DNA of 64,000 nt from Anadara kagoshimensis (lineage: Eukaryota > Mollusca > Bivalvia > Arcoida > Arcidae). Under the pieces are notes generated by a model. That model saw only the letters and a program-made list of their open reading frames with translations. It was not told the DNA's origin and made no database searches. The stretch lies in assembly GCA_021292105.1 (NCBI GenBank), contig CM037870.1, forward strand, positions 11,333,353 through 11,397,352, given 5' to 3'. The position numbers were made by a program, and so were the translations under genes. Positions 39,170 through 50,472 of the stretch are shown here, in pieces. The first letter of the stretch is position 1; the number at the start of each line of letters is the position of its first letter.

Positions 39170-40156
39170 ATGACCCCGAGGAACAATATAAGATATATCT
39201 GTGCTTTCTTTATGTTCGGTGTATTTATATTTTTATCAATTAAGAGAATTGATATTCCTAAAATAGCCGAGAAAATATCCGGGATATCCATGAAATCCAT
39301 TTATGGGTATAACAGTCTTTCATTTATAAAAGTATATCAAAAAACTCCTGACAATTGGATTTTTGATCCGGCAATATGTCCAAACATTCCATACTTTCCA
39401 AAAACAACATTATGTACTCCGGCTGGGAATACGACTATTTACCTCTACGAGAATAATGAAGATCCAGGTATAAGCGTCACTATTCGTTTGACGGGTTCAT
39501 TTCAACCAGAAGTCAGTGAGATATTCTGTAAATTAATCGCAAGCGAAGCCACGTCACAATACATTGATATTGGTGCTAACCTTGTCGCAATTGCTCTTTC
39601 TGTCGCTTAATGTGCAATCGGGAAACCCGTTTTTGCAGTTGAACCAGTTGTTTCAAACATTCAAAGATTATGTCATTCGGTGAAAGATGGGAATTTTACA
39701 GATCAAATAACTCTTCTTCAAACAGCATTGTCAAATAAAAGGAGATATGTGAATCTCGGTTATAGGGCGAGTAAAGGAGGTGCACGTGTTTTAGATAAAA
39801 AAGATGTCAAGCAAAATACTGTTCTTATTGATGGCACTGTAATGGCAGCAACTCTAGACGATATGTTATCTCTACCTGGATTTCAAAAGAGAAAGACTTT
39901 TATCAAGATAGACGTTGATGGACATGAATATAACGTTTTGGATATGGGACGGAACTTTTTTGATGTCGTTGATGTAAGGGCGGTTATGGTTGAATGGATC
40001 TTGTTAAGAAATCAAAATGAAACGGCAAAGAAGATCATAGAATTTTTTAAGGAAAGAAAGTTTACCCCCTATAATTTTCAGACGTCACAAATTTTAACAG
40101 AGAATGTAAGCAATGCCTGGCCACATGGTGTGCTATGGAAACCTAATACTACTTAG
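39170..40156 (+). pseudogene. FkbM-family methyltransferase-like gene with one in-frame stop
   Basis: A single 328-residue reading frame interrupted only by TAA at 39608-39610 (codon 147); both sides are in the same frame. The N-terminus (residues about 8-23, YICAFFMFGVFIFLSI) is a signal anchor, suggesting a Golgi type II membrane protein. The SAM-binding motif is YIDIGAN (131-137), but Val139 sits where the family usually has Gly. The post-motif acidic residue is in FAVEP (155-159). A KIDVDGHE motif (246-253) and a VMVEW strand match FkbM-type O-methyltransferases. An acceptor-like pyrimidine tract and TTTTCAG end at 39165, four bases before the ATG, so a 5'-UTR intron is plausible. The stop plus the Gly-to-Val change favour a young pseudogene. 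A base-calling error or readthrough cannot be excluded. Confidence 0.75.
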
Positions 40157-40257
40157 TTTTATTGTATGAATTATGTGGTGTCTAACCATCAGTTTTATAA
40201 TTAGATACTTAAAACAAATGTTAAAGGTATTATTGAAAACCAACTTTTGTTCGTGTG

Positions 40258-40309
40258 CGATTAACTTTCGCGTGTTTCGCGAGGACAAAATAATCGCGAA
40301 AGTTAATCG
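40258..40309. repeat. Short perfect inverted repeat with TCGCGAA words
   Basis: CGATTAACTTTCGCG (40258-40272) is the exact reverse complement of CGCGAAAGTTAATCG (40295-40309). Further TCGCGAA-type words follow to about 40418. It is CpG-rich in an AT-rich setting. It lies just downstream of the FkbM-like frame and could fold into a hairpin in the 3' UTR, or could be a dispersed repeat. Confidence 0.6.
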
Positions 40310-40507
40310 TCGCGAATTTGTTTATGAAAATGGTTTTATTTATATAAAGACCATATCGCGAACGTTGATAGTCGCAAATGGTTTTGGTCAGAGATTCGCG
40401 AAAGTCAATATCCGCTAAAAAGAGTTGGTTTACAGGTTTTTTATTGACATTTATATCCTTGTTTTGTATTCGATACAGAGAAGCGGCATTATTAAACGAG
40501 AATTTAC

Positions 40508-40513
40508 AATAAA
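40508..40513 (+). terminator. Candidate polyadenylation signal for the FkbM-like gene
   Basis: An AATAAA hexamer about 350 bp after the stop codon at 40154-40156. Canonical sequence and plausible distance, but AATAAA is frequent by chance in such AT-rich DNA. Confidence 0.3.
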
Positions 40514-41476
40514 ACACAGAAATTTTTACTTTGCGAAATCTAATGAGTACAAGACCTCTATATAGTTAAAACTATGGTGATAGAAGCAAACAGCACATGA
40601 AAAATGTCAAAAAGGCCCTTAAGTTGATTATTTTGCATGTGAATTTTCTTATACTAGCATTTGAATAGACAAGTTTATTCTGTTTTTCTGTACGTTTTGT
40701 ATGTTTTACACATTTTAGCCTTGAAATAGAGTTTTCATTATATTACAGGAGAAAGTTTTACAGTTAGTTTTAGTTTAACCTACATAGATAAAACCTATTG
40801 AACCTATATAGGTAAAACTTACATTCCTTAAGAGACGCATTACTGGACATAATTAAACCGATAGTATCATATTTAACCATGTAGAAAGTTGTAAGAGATG
40901 TAAAGAGTTCAGGATCACCAAGTGTTTCAAAACTCTGAATAAAGTTAATACAGACTTTGACTTGGTGATCCTAGAGACTCTACATATCAAAGAGGAAAGG
41001 TCCACCCTAAACAAATAATTAGCGCGTGATGGGACTACTTTCTTCTTATTGAATGTGTTTCACTAACCTTAGGCTAAACCCTCATTAGTTTTTCACTTAA
41101 TCAGGTGACACTTTTTGTGTAATTATATTGTATAATCTGTAAATAATGTTTATATATCTTGTATTTGTATTCTTAATTAGTTGAAAATGTAAGCTTGAAA
41201 AGAAATGTTTGCGATATGAAGAATCATGCTGTCCTTAGTTTTTATTTTCTATAAAATCCTCTACAATACCTGCAGTTTATTAATTTATTAGTAAGAAAAA
41301 AATTTGTCTCATAAAACATATATCCGATTTACAGAAATATTTAACAATTTATAAGTGTTATCAGCCTTAGACCATTATTAAGACTGCCTCCTCGATTGCA
41401 AATCACGTTTAATCGCGTTCAATATCGTAAGGTCACAGGCCTTCCGCATGCGTATTTAACAACACAGGATGAAATG
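40514..41476. other. No gene recognised
   Basis: AT-rich, no ORF of note, no RNA gene seen. Near 40780-40830 there is a short local repeat around CCTA(C/T)ATAG(A/G)TAAAAC. Near 40905-40985 the words GGATCACCAAGT and ACTTGGTGATCC form an inverted pair about 60 bp apart. Confidence 0.45.
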
Positions 41477-41670
41477 CCATCTATAAGCCACCTACAAGCC
41501 ATGTTTATAGGAGCTTATAGATTAGCTTATAGGAGCTTATAGATGGTTTATAGGTGGCTTATAGGATCTCCATCTATAAGCCACCTATAAGCCATCTATA
41601 AGCCTGGCTTATTGGCACTCAAAATATAAGCCACTTATAAGCCATGCTTATAGGTGGCTTATAGACGGTT
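41477..41670. repeat. CTATAAGCCACC minisatellite in both orientations
   Basis: Repeats of an ~11-12 bp word, CTATAAGCCACC, and its reverse complement GGTGGCTTATAG are interleaved. The best hairpin pairs 41535-41564 with 41574-41603: a 30 bp stem with one mismatch around a 9-nt loop. No coding frame. Confidence 0.85.
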
Positions 41671-41721
41671 TCTATTTCTCAATAAAATCATCGCCTTGTA
41701 CTTACATTATGGAAGTCTTAT

Positions 41722-41726
<5 letters not shown>

Positions 41727-41773
<47 letters not shown>

Positions 41774-41871
41774 GTTATTTAGTTTGTATATATGACAAAA
41801 ATCATAGGAAAAATGCGCACTTTAAAATATAATGACCGGCAGTAAAATTTTTATGATTGTTAGTTTTCAAT

Positions 41872-41942
<71 letters not shown>

Positions 41943-42074
41943 GTTTGTATATATGACAAAAAGGCACTTTAACATATATTTACCGGTAATAAAATTTCAT
42001 CATTGTTATTTTTCTATTTATTTATGTATTTATTTATTTATTTTTTTATTTATTTAGTTTGTATATATGAGAAA
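41727..42074 (+). repeat. (TTTA)n microsatellites within a triplicated segment
   Basis: Three successive runs of TTTA repeats (about 41727-41775, 41870-41942, 42012-42055). Each is followed by TTTAGTTTGTATATATGA, so a ~140 bp segment containing the microsatellite is itself tandemly repeated, with the third copy truncated by the next element. Confidence 0.85.
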
Positions 42075-43816
42075 CAAGAGGCCCATGGGCCTTAACGCTC
42101 ACCTGAGAAAGAGTACATATCTTATGCAGAGGTTCAATGGCCAATGACATTAATAAAAGAGAATATCAAAATTTTCAGCAGTAAGGGCCAATAATATGCA
42201 AGTATTTTTGCAAGTTAATTATAAGTTAATTATAATAATTATTGTATAAGTATGCTATATATAACATATTTAAAGTCTAGCTAAAATATATTATTTATAA
42301 ACAGCTAAAACATCTGTATTTTAAAATGTGCATTAGGCCAGTACCTACAACATTCCAATATACATGCCTATACAAAGATTTTATAGTTTTTGAGATAATT
42401 AACCATTTAAGTATTCATTTGCATCTATGACCTTGACATTTGAACCTATGACCTTCATTCATATATCAAAATGATTGTTGTGCAAATGCCTACAATATTC
42501 CAATATACATGCCTATACAAACAGTTTATAGTTTTTGAGATAATTAACCATTTAAGTATTAGTTTGCATCTATGACCTTGACCTTTGAACCTATGAACTT
42601 CATTCATATATCAAAATGACCGTTGTGCAAATGCCTACAATATTCTGATATACATGCCTATACAAAAAGTTTATAGTTTTTGAGATAATCAACCATTTAA
42701 ATATTCGTTCGCAGCTATGACCTTGACCTTTGAACCTATGACCTTCATTCATATATCAAAATGGTCAATAGGCAAATACCTACAATATTCCAATATACAT
42801 GCCTATACAAAAAGTTTATAGTTTTTGAGATAATTAACCATTTAAGTATTCGTTCGCGTCTTTGACCTTGACCTTTTAACCTATGACCTTCATTCATATA
42901 TCAAAATGATTGTTAGGCCAATACCTACAATACTCCAATATACATGCCTATACAAAAAGTTTATAGTTTTTGAGATAATTACCATTTCAGTACTTGTTTA
43001 CATCTGTGACCTTGACCTTTGAACCCATGACCTTTTTTCATATATCAAAATGACCATTGTGCCATTACCTACAATATTCTGATATACATGCCTATACAAA
43101 AAATTCATAGTTTTGCAGATAATTAACTATTTTGGTATTCTTGGACATCTGTGACCTTGACTTTTGAACCCATGACCCTGATCTATGTATCAAAATGATC
43201 GTCATGTCAATACCTACAAATAACTGAAAATCCTTCGCCATTATCACAAGAAATGTAAAAAAAATAGCATTTTTTATCAAAGGTAAAAAACTGGGACATG
43301 ACCTTGACCTTCGACCTTGACATCAATTGGAAGAAAATTGCAAGACAAGATCAACAGTGAAAACTCCATACAATTATCTTCAGCCATTATGAAGTTATAA
43401 CAATAAATGTCTCATTTTAAAAATTACGTAATTTTACGCAAAAAACGCGTAACCTATTTTTCGTCTAATTTTCATGAAAAACACAATTTTGATGTTTTCA
43501 GGTATGCTGAATCCAAATATCCAATTAAAATTTGCCTGCACCTTTTGGTTTCAGAGAAGAAGATTTGTTTGTCTTTTTGCTATTTTTAGTAACAGCGGCC
43601 ATCTTGTTGGGCGTGGCCAAACCCCGAACACAATTTTGAAAGGCTGTTACCAAGGCATGATAATCACCAAGTTTCATCAAATATGGCCCAGTAGTTTTGG
43701 AGGAGAAGATTAAAATGTAAAGTTTATACACGACGGACGACGCACGACGGACGACGGACGACAGACGGTGATAGATTGCAATAGCTCATCTGAGCCTTTG
43801 GCTCAGGTGAGCTAAA
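42075..43816 (+). mobile_element. Full-length dispersed bivalve-type element
   Basis: The element opens with ACAAGAGGCCCATGGGCC, containing the 12 bp palindrome GGCCCATGGGCC (42080-42091). A subterminal GCTCACCTGAG (42097-42107) is the reverse complement of CTCAGGTGAGC near the 3' end. It closes with a 14 bp stem-loop (43783-43813) and CTAAAA. Inside lie six-plus 145 bp tandem repeats and an ACGACGGACG minisatellite (43733-43765). No transposase or RT is encoded, so it is non-autonomous. The 3' hairpin followed by CTAA recalls Helitron ends, but the 5' TC start is absent, so I leave it unclassified. I recall this family as very common in bivalves. Confidence 0.75.
42344..43240 (+). repeat. 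145 bp tandem repeats with TGACCT half-sites
   Basis: The word CCTACAA recurs at 42344, 42489, 42634, 42779, 42923, 43068 and 43213, giving a period of 144-145 bp. Each repeat carries TGACCTTGAC(A/C)TTTGAACC and a following TGACCTTCAT. On the minus strand these read as spaced AGGTCA-type half-sites, including the extended TCAAGGTCA form bound by FTZ-F1/ERR-type nuclear receptors. Whether any receptor binds here is inference. Confidence 0.85.
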
Positions 43817-45560
43817 AACCTTCACCATGACCAGCTACTTCCCTTTATTTGCATTTGACACATAAACTTGTTTTCCTTTCCAATGTTTAAGTCATTTATT
43901 TAATTCACTATATTCACAATTAATTTGAAGAAAAAAAAATAAAACAAAATTAAAAAAAATAAATCTTTGTTTTAGTGTAAATTTAAATGTAGTTGAAGTT
44001 ATTGTGGAATTCATATAAATTGACCAAGTGAGCTTCAAAAGCCTGAATTGCTATAAAGAATTCTGACACATCCTATCGCCCCTAAGCTAACAATTGCATC
44101 TCCCAATAACAGAAGTTGTCCAGGTAACTGTCTTTCAGAATTTTGTTGACAAGAATGGTGTACAAAAAAGGGCAATATTTCTTAATATGATGAATTAATA
44201 ATAAATTTATTATTATTTGGATAAATGAAATGTCCAACATTATCCTCTGCTGCAATAAAATTACTTTGAATTTAAATATTATTAGGTGGTTGGATAATTT
44301 TATTTTACTGATTTTAAATGTCCAGGTAATTTACTCCGGCTGTAGGCCCCACTAAAAGGTGAATAAAATCAATACGTCTGAAGAACCCGACACTGTTCTA
44401 TTTATAGTTGACAAAGTGTGTAAAAGTTTTGTTATTTATTCAGAGTGAGAATTTTATTAACATCAGGTTCTAATTCACGGATTAATATTATTATCAAGTG
44501 ACCACCGGGATTTTTAAGGTAAGAATACCACAATCTCGGACTTTCCATTTTGTCAGTGCAAGTTTATCATGACACACGTGGATTGAAACTATTTATGTAT
44601 TGAAACTGTTTTTACACTTATTCAATATTTTTTGTGTTCCCGAGGATGGCATTTAAAAGTGACTGCATGTTGTAGGCACGGGTGGTCGCTATATAAAATT
44701 TGCATTCAGATTGAACTGTAATTTACACTACAATATGATGAAGTTTCATTTTTATTCACTTTAACATGGCGTTATGAACGATTAATGCTGATACACGCTA
44801 ATTTTGCTTCTCGTAAAGTGGTGAAAATTCTGTCCTGAATTTTCACACAATATCCCCGATTGTCCCGAATAAATTTTAAACTGAAATCCCGATTATGATG
44901 CTCAACTCGGCCGTAATTTTCAATTGACGTAAAGGGGGAAAAAACAAGAAACAACGGTTACATTTGAAGATCGCCGATGTAAAAATTATATTTGTTTACA
45001 TACGGGCTAGTTTAACCATCCTACGATCTTCTAGATCTACTCAATATTTTATAAACGGACGACGTGAAATTAATTTTATTTAGCCTAACCACAAAAAAAT
45101 TATTTTTATTTATTACATTTATATGCTTCAGTAGCCAAAATATCGTTTGAAAGTGTCATATTAATTTAACGTGAAATCTAATTTAATCTGAAAGTGAATG
45201 TTCCGCCCACTGACCAATCAAATCCATTGCCTAGTTATATATGCATGTACAATGGGAATTCCCGGAACTTTGCGTCCTGTGATGTCTTTTATAATAATTG
45301 ATTGTAAGACCTTAAATTTATTATTTATTTAAAAAATGGTAGATGTATTTCATAGATTCTATATGGAATTTACGTTATTATAATTTTTTTTATTTCATCG
45401 AGTATTACGAACGTCAGTGTCGATGTCTTTCTTTGAAGTACAGTGTCGTGTGCAAACTTACGCACATTTTTGCCGATAGTGGAATATATGGCGCTGATGT
45501 TTTTCTTCCGGTCAAATCTTCCTGATCGCAATAAAGCTGACGCTGTTAGCGTATGCTTTC
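43817..45560. other. No gene recognised
   Basis: AT-rich region between the dispersed element and the resumed array. A 60-codon antisense frame (44772-44954) and a 60-codon plus-strand frame (45343-45525) resemble nothing I know. The only promoter-like cluster is listed separately at 45205-45263. Confidence 0.45.
45205..45263 (+). promoter_or_regulatory. Promoter-like cluster: CCAAT, TATA, kappaB palindrome
   Basis: Within 60 bp lie a CCAAT box (GACCAATCAAA near 45208-45218), a TATA-like GTTATATATGC near 45233-45243, and GGGAATTCCC at 45254-45263, a perfect palindromic kappaB-type site. The spacing is unusual, because kappaB lies downstream of TATA, and no convincing gene follows, so chance is a real possibility. 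Confidence 0.2.
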
Positions 45561-46816
45561 ATAAAATTAATCCAAATTAAACACAGAATTATTGAATTAT
45601 ATTTATCTCTATAATCCACACTTCAATTTCACAAACACTTGAAATCTAGTGGAAATTGCCATCCATTTTAGTCTGTATTTCTGGTTGTTGTAGTCATCTG
45701 ATGTTCTGCTCTGAAATCTAATGTTATGTTCTTTATGGGCACCAAAATATCAGCTTGTCATCTATTGTGTGCAATTTTGATTGCACTGTGTGTTCTGTTG
45801 CTGTTGATGTCCACTCTGTTCCACCATAACTTCTGCTGTTAAGTGTACAACTACTTAAATTGTGCATAGCATTCTGCAGCACATGTGACATAAATTTCAA
45901 AAATATGTTTAGTTAACCAAACGAAAATGAATTATTTGAAAGTAAAAAAAATATGAAAATGATGAATAATAAATAATTGTTTCAAATAATATATAGCTCA
46001 AATATATTAGTTGAGATTGAAGAGGGGTATATCACTGCCCCTTAAACTGAAATATTGTCCCTATCTAACCTTACTAGTGATTACATCCAGTTGTTAATGC
46101 TGTTCACCTGCAGTTTAAAGTTCCAAGCCTAGCAGGCACATAACTAACAAGCATTCTGACATCTGGGACCCTAAACTAAACTAACCATATTCTATAAAAA
46201 AATAATGGCATTGATATATGTTTTATTTTTTTTTTTTTGACCATTTAAAGGGAGATAAATTGGGGTTTATATATGTATTAATACTTTTTAAAGGTTTTCA
46301 TATGTATATATTTCTAAATGTGCATAATGTATCTCAATATTGAATAATTTGTTATTTATAAATAAAAATTGTGATAATTATAAGGATTTCTGTTACACTC
46401 CTAAAATGTATATGCATTTACATGTACAACTAAGTTTTACTACAAATCCCCGACAGTTAAGGTAAGTGACTGTAATATGTGTGAAAGTAAGTTATCACTT
46501 GAAAATGAAAAGTACATTCAATAAAATGTACAGATTTATAAATATATTTTCAGTGTTACAATAAAGCTAAACAATTTGATCACCACACACATGATGTATA
46601 GTATTGTAAAATATTAAAATTGATATTTATTTATTTATTTTTACTATTTATTTTTAGTCACTCTATTTACCAGGTAAGGTTGCACCACTTGGTATGGGAA
46701 ACAGTTATAAACATCCTTGTGGATAATGTATCAGTTTTTTGTGCGGTACTATAAGAATTTGAGTGTAACGCTTTTCACATTTGCCCAAACTAAATCGGTT
46801 GTAGAAACCATGATGT
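45561..46816 (+). repeat. Array unit H' (5' truncated)
   Basis: The array resumes at ATAAAATTAATCC, a position earlier in the unit than where unit G stopped. About 310 bp of unit sequence (38030-38340 and 45561-45875) is therefore present on both sides of the 7.2 kb interruption. Variants match the H/I subtype. It contains the C-terminal GT15-like fragment near 46670-46770. Confidence 0.88.
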
Positions 46817-48269
46817 ACCATTGGAGTGATAATTACCATGATGAATCAGTGTAACGTTATTTACATTTATTATTATTATTATTATAATTATTATTTCTTA
46901 CTCGTTTTATGTTTCTATTGCAGACAATAAAAGGAAAATGTCGACCAAATTTATCCTGCTTTACAATAATTATTTTCATATCTACAAGATTTATAAATAT
47001 TTTATGGCGTTTCAAAAAATTCCAGAAAATGAAATCAGTTATCACAGAATTGCCATTGGTATTCTAGGTGGATTGGGAAAATGAACTGATGCTCCGTCAA
47101 TTATCGACTATGATAAGGTCAACTGACTTTTTTAATACTACAGATATACTACTATTCAGTGACACAAAACCGGTTTCAAACATCAAGCAGGACTTAACAC
47201 ATCATACAATCCATTATGTCCTAATAAAGTTTCACTTTCCGCCAGGAATTAACAGCAGTGCAAAATCATCTTTCAGAGGACGGACAAAATGGGGTTATAT
47301 TCATATTTGTAGATTTTGGTTCAAGCATATTTGGCAATATCCAATCGTACAAAGATATACCGACTACTTGTGGACTCTTGCCTTTTGGCAGAGACGAACG
47401 ATAAAAACAGTAAACTTCTATTTACATGGTTTATTAATGTCAAATTCTCCTTCGACAGAGTGGGTTGTCCCAAGTCCAACTCTCTTCTCTCTATGTCTTA
47501 ATTACATGCATATTTATACCATTTAGATTGAATAGAACACAAAAATTTGTAACAATAAATCTGATTGGTTAGATCAGGTTATAATCTGTTGTTAACCTTA
47601 GTTTACCTTATTGGCAACATAAATAAATTTAGAAAATACTTATTATATAACCAAACACGAAGTTCTTATTATAATTAATCCTTCTTAAAATGGGGACATC
47701 AAAGTCCACTTGAAATGTCTACTTAGTACTAAGAAAGAGTAAAAAAACAAATAATCAGTATGTAAAATGATATAATTAATCCTAATACTAATATTTCTTA
47801 TTCCAGGTAAATTAAGATTGTTTTACATCTGGAAATAAGTGTTAAGTAAAGCTAAATTCTTATCTAAATATTTTAATGTTTTTGGATAATTTGTAAATTT
47901 CAAGAAATATTTATCATAATTTTATATTATTTAATATATATAATATTTACATTTATAATTTATTTCATATTTTCTTTTCCTTTAAAATCATTAAACTTGA
48001 TTTAATGTTGATGTTAAAAATATACTAAATGAGCTCTGTGACACTTCCCACTTGTCTATATGAACTTGTTCCACAAGTTTTTTTTTAAGAAAGGAAGGGC
48101 AGTGTTGAAAAAGTTAGAGATATAAACATTTTCAACCAAAACATGTTTACAGTAAAACTGTAAGCAAAGTGTTTACACCTGAAACAATGGATTGATGTCA
48201 TATAAAGTATTTAAAAATATACTAAATAAGCTCTTTGCTCTGTATTTTCAAATAAAACAATTATTTTAA
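46817..48269 (+). repeat. Array unit H, part 1 (split by retrotransposon)
   Basis: Normal unit sequence up to ATTATTTTAA at 48269, where the LTR element begins. The unit continues at 57516. Removing the insertion gives a unit of about 3.49 kb. It uses the TTTATGTTTCTATTGCAG acceptor-like variant shared with I, J and K. Confidence 0.92.
47068..47526 (+). pseudogene. GT15-like fragment, unit H (longest array frame)
   Basis: 152 codons from the GTG after CTAG. The N-terminal 95 residues or so match the GT15-like domain up to FWFKHIWQYPIVQRY (with HICRFW in place of HMCRFW). An extra T in GACTCTTGCC (near 47378) joins this frame to a second stretch of 50 codons (FWQRRTIKTVNFYLHGLLMS onward) that is open but out of frame in other units. 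The fused tail does not look like GT15. No catalytic core is present. The join is probably accidental. Confidence 0.55.
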
Positions 48270-49130
48270 TGTAGCCGGGTTAGGATTTTAGTTTTATTTA
48301 ATTAGTTGTAATTAGTCTTATTATTAAGTACTAACCATAATTTATTAATTAACACTTAGTTAAGACATTAGTATAAGTTATTTATTTAATAATTAAGTCA
48401 ATTTCTATAAGGGGTATACTATTTTCTAAGTTCTTTCGGGTTAATAATTATTTCCCTTTTAAACTGACTAGATGGGTTTTCATTGGTCAATGTTTTGTTG
48501 GGTAATTTGGGAAAGAAAACAAAGACACTGAACATGGCGGTGGCGTCATGAATTTTATACATCTATATTTTAAGTTTAGGTAAGTTTACCCGTTGCCCAG
48601 CTTTTCCAAATCCCTTTCTATTTATTGGTATTTATATATATTTATTGTACTTTTATATATATGTAGTTAATAAAGCTCTTTTACACTATTCTTTGACTTT
48701 TTCACTAACACATCACCGTGAGCAAATGCGTGATTGTAAGACGTCATCTATTTTTATAAATATCAACAACACCTGTTGTATACGGTAAATCATAACATAT
48801 TTTAACAATCATACCTAGATTATTTTGTATCGATGTATATATTTAAGAGCCGTTGTAAGGTTCATATGGGCTCTATACAAATGATTGCATTTCACATTAC
48901 TTTTACACGTGTACAACAATGTATTAAATGGCTATAATATAAGCACCATAGTAAACCTCATATATTGTTTTGTTTAGGTTACATGGTGAAATGTTTTAAG
49001 GAATGTACTGGTAATACATGAGTGTGTCTTCACGCAAAGTTACACTTTGGTATGTAATATATATGTGTGTCATTGTCCGTGTATATTAAGCTATTAATCT
49101 TACCTGTGTGTGTGTGTGTGTGTGTTACTT
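48270..49130 (+). repeat. 5' LTR (shared part)
   Basis: Matches 56307-57174 with only a handful of differences (for example TTTTGTTGGG/TTTTGGTGGG, TTAATAAAGC/TTTATAAAGC, CATACC/CATGCC) plus a shorter TG run. AATAAA near 48668 could be the polyadenylation signal. Beyond the TG run (49104-49125) the sequence no longer matches the 3' LTR, so the 5' LTR lacks the last ~340 bp seen at 57175-57515. Confidence 0.88.
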
Positions 49131-49715
49131 GTTATAAACTGTTTGTGACTGTATATTTTGAGTTGATGGATGGATCTACCTGTGACATTATTTATCGGTA
49201 TTAGTCCATTGTTATTGTCTAGTATATACAGGTATTATATACTGAAGAACAGTAATGGTAATTAGGTCACGCACTGTACAGGTATACGGAAACTTTATAA
49301 CACTTCCTATTACTGAGGTACTCAAAGGGTCTACAAATTGAATATCCTTGCATTTATATTTTCAGGTGCGACGTTTATTTATCAGGTTACTATCAACGTT
49401 TAATTGTGTATTTGTATTTTTGAATTTTGGTGCTTCTATTTTGTTTATTTTTCTATTTTATTTTGCTTATTTTTTGCTTTTGATTTTTTTAGTGCATTGC
49501 AGTGTTGTATTTTGTTTATATATCTATTTTTTTTAAAAAAAAACATTTTTTTGCTTATTATTTTTGTGCTTTGGTTTTTTTTTTGTGTGCTGAATTGCTG
49601 TTTGAAATATTATCTGTTTTGTTTGCTTTATGTGCTTTATATGTGGCATGTGTTTCCAAAGTTTGAATTTTTATGAACTTATAGCAATAGGTTAAGCATA
49701 CACAGGTGATATATA

Positions 49716-49753
<38 letters not shown>

Positions 49754-50472
49754 TTTGTCTCTTGTTTTCAGTATTTTTGGTGAGTAAGGGTGTATGAAAA
49801 AAATACTAAATATATCCACCACTGTAATTACACATATTATTTCTTTGCACTTTCTTTGCAATTTTCTATTTAATTAGCATAGCTTAAGTTTAGTTAACTT
49901 AGATTAAGTTTAGTTAAGTTATTTAAGTATCCCATTCCATATATTACAAATTTGAACATATTAATGGGTTACAGGAATTTTCAGATAACAACTATGCAGG
50001 TAGGTTTTTAATTAAGTTTACTTAAGTTAATTAGTGCATGCTATAGGTAGTGTGTTGGTTAAAAAAAATAGTCCAAATAGTCTATTTAGTTAGTTCGCAT
50101 CGAGTTATTTTTACAAGGATTCCGTTATATCTATACCAACGTTATATGTGTTGTAACATTGTATCAACGTTATATTCAAGCTACATATACCGTTACAACG
50201 TACCGACGTTATAAATAAAGTGATCTGTGACATTTATCATCGACAAATTGAACATATACAACGTTATTTGTCATCAGTTTTGTGTCTCTTTCATCAACAA
50301 GTCATCGATAATTAATACGTCAATATAGTCGATTTTAATCAACGGTGGAAAATATCAGCATTTTATAAATTTGTCATCGATAGTTGATATCAGGATACGG
50401 TATTTAGATTAAGGTAGTTTAGTTTAGTTTAGTTCTTAATTAAGTTACAAGTTAATATCACAATTAAACAAA
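49131..50472 (+). other. Retrotransposon leader, no gene
   Basis: 1.34 kb between the shared LTR part and Gag. It contains a U-rich stretch with hydrophobic chance frames (49348-49676), a (TA)n run (about 49711-49750), and repeats of TAAGTTTAGTTAA near 49880-49920 and 50405-50440. I found no convincing tRNA primer-binding site, nor the LTR end sequence that should precede it. TTTTCAGGTGCGACG (49359-49373) and GCAGGTAGG (near 49998) resemble splice sites. Confidence 0.6.

Noticed and set aside
40173-40517. Overlapping 81- and 95-codon frames on opposite strands
   Set aside because: They arise from the TCGCGAA inverted repeat, which is open on both strands by its symmetry.
41727-41942. TTTA runs as telomere or centromere sequence
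   Set aside because: Not TTAGGG-like; ordinary microsatellites inside a short tandem duplication.
49348-49676. Hydrophobic frames in the retrotransposon leader, possible membrane or envelope protein
   Set aside because: Low-complexity U-rich DNA automatically gives Phe/Leu/Ile/Tyr codons; no signal-cleavage or glycoprotein features. No env is supported anywhere in the element.
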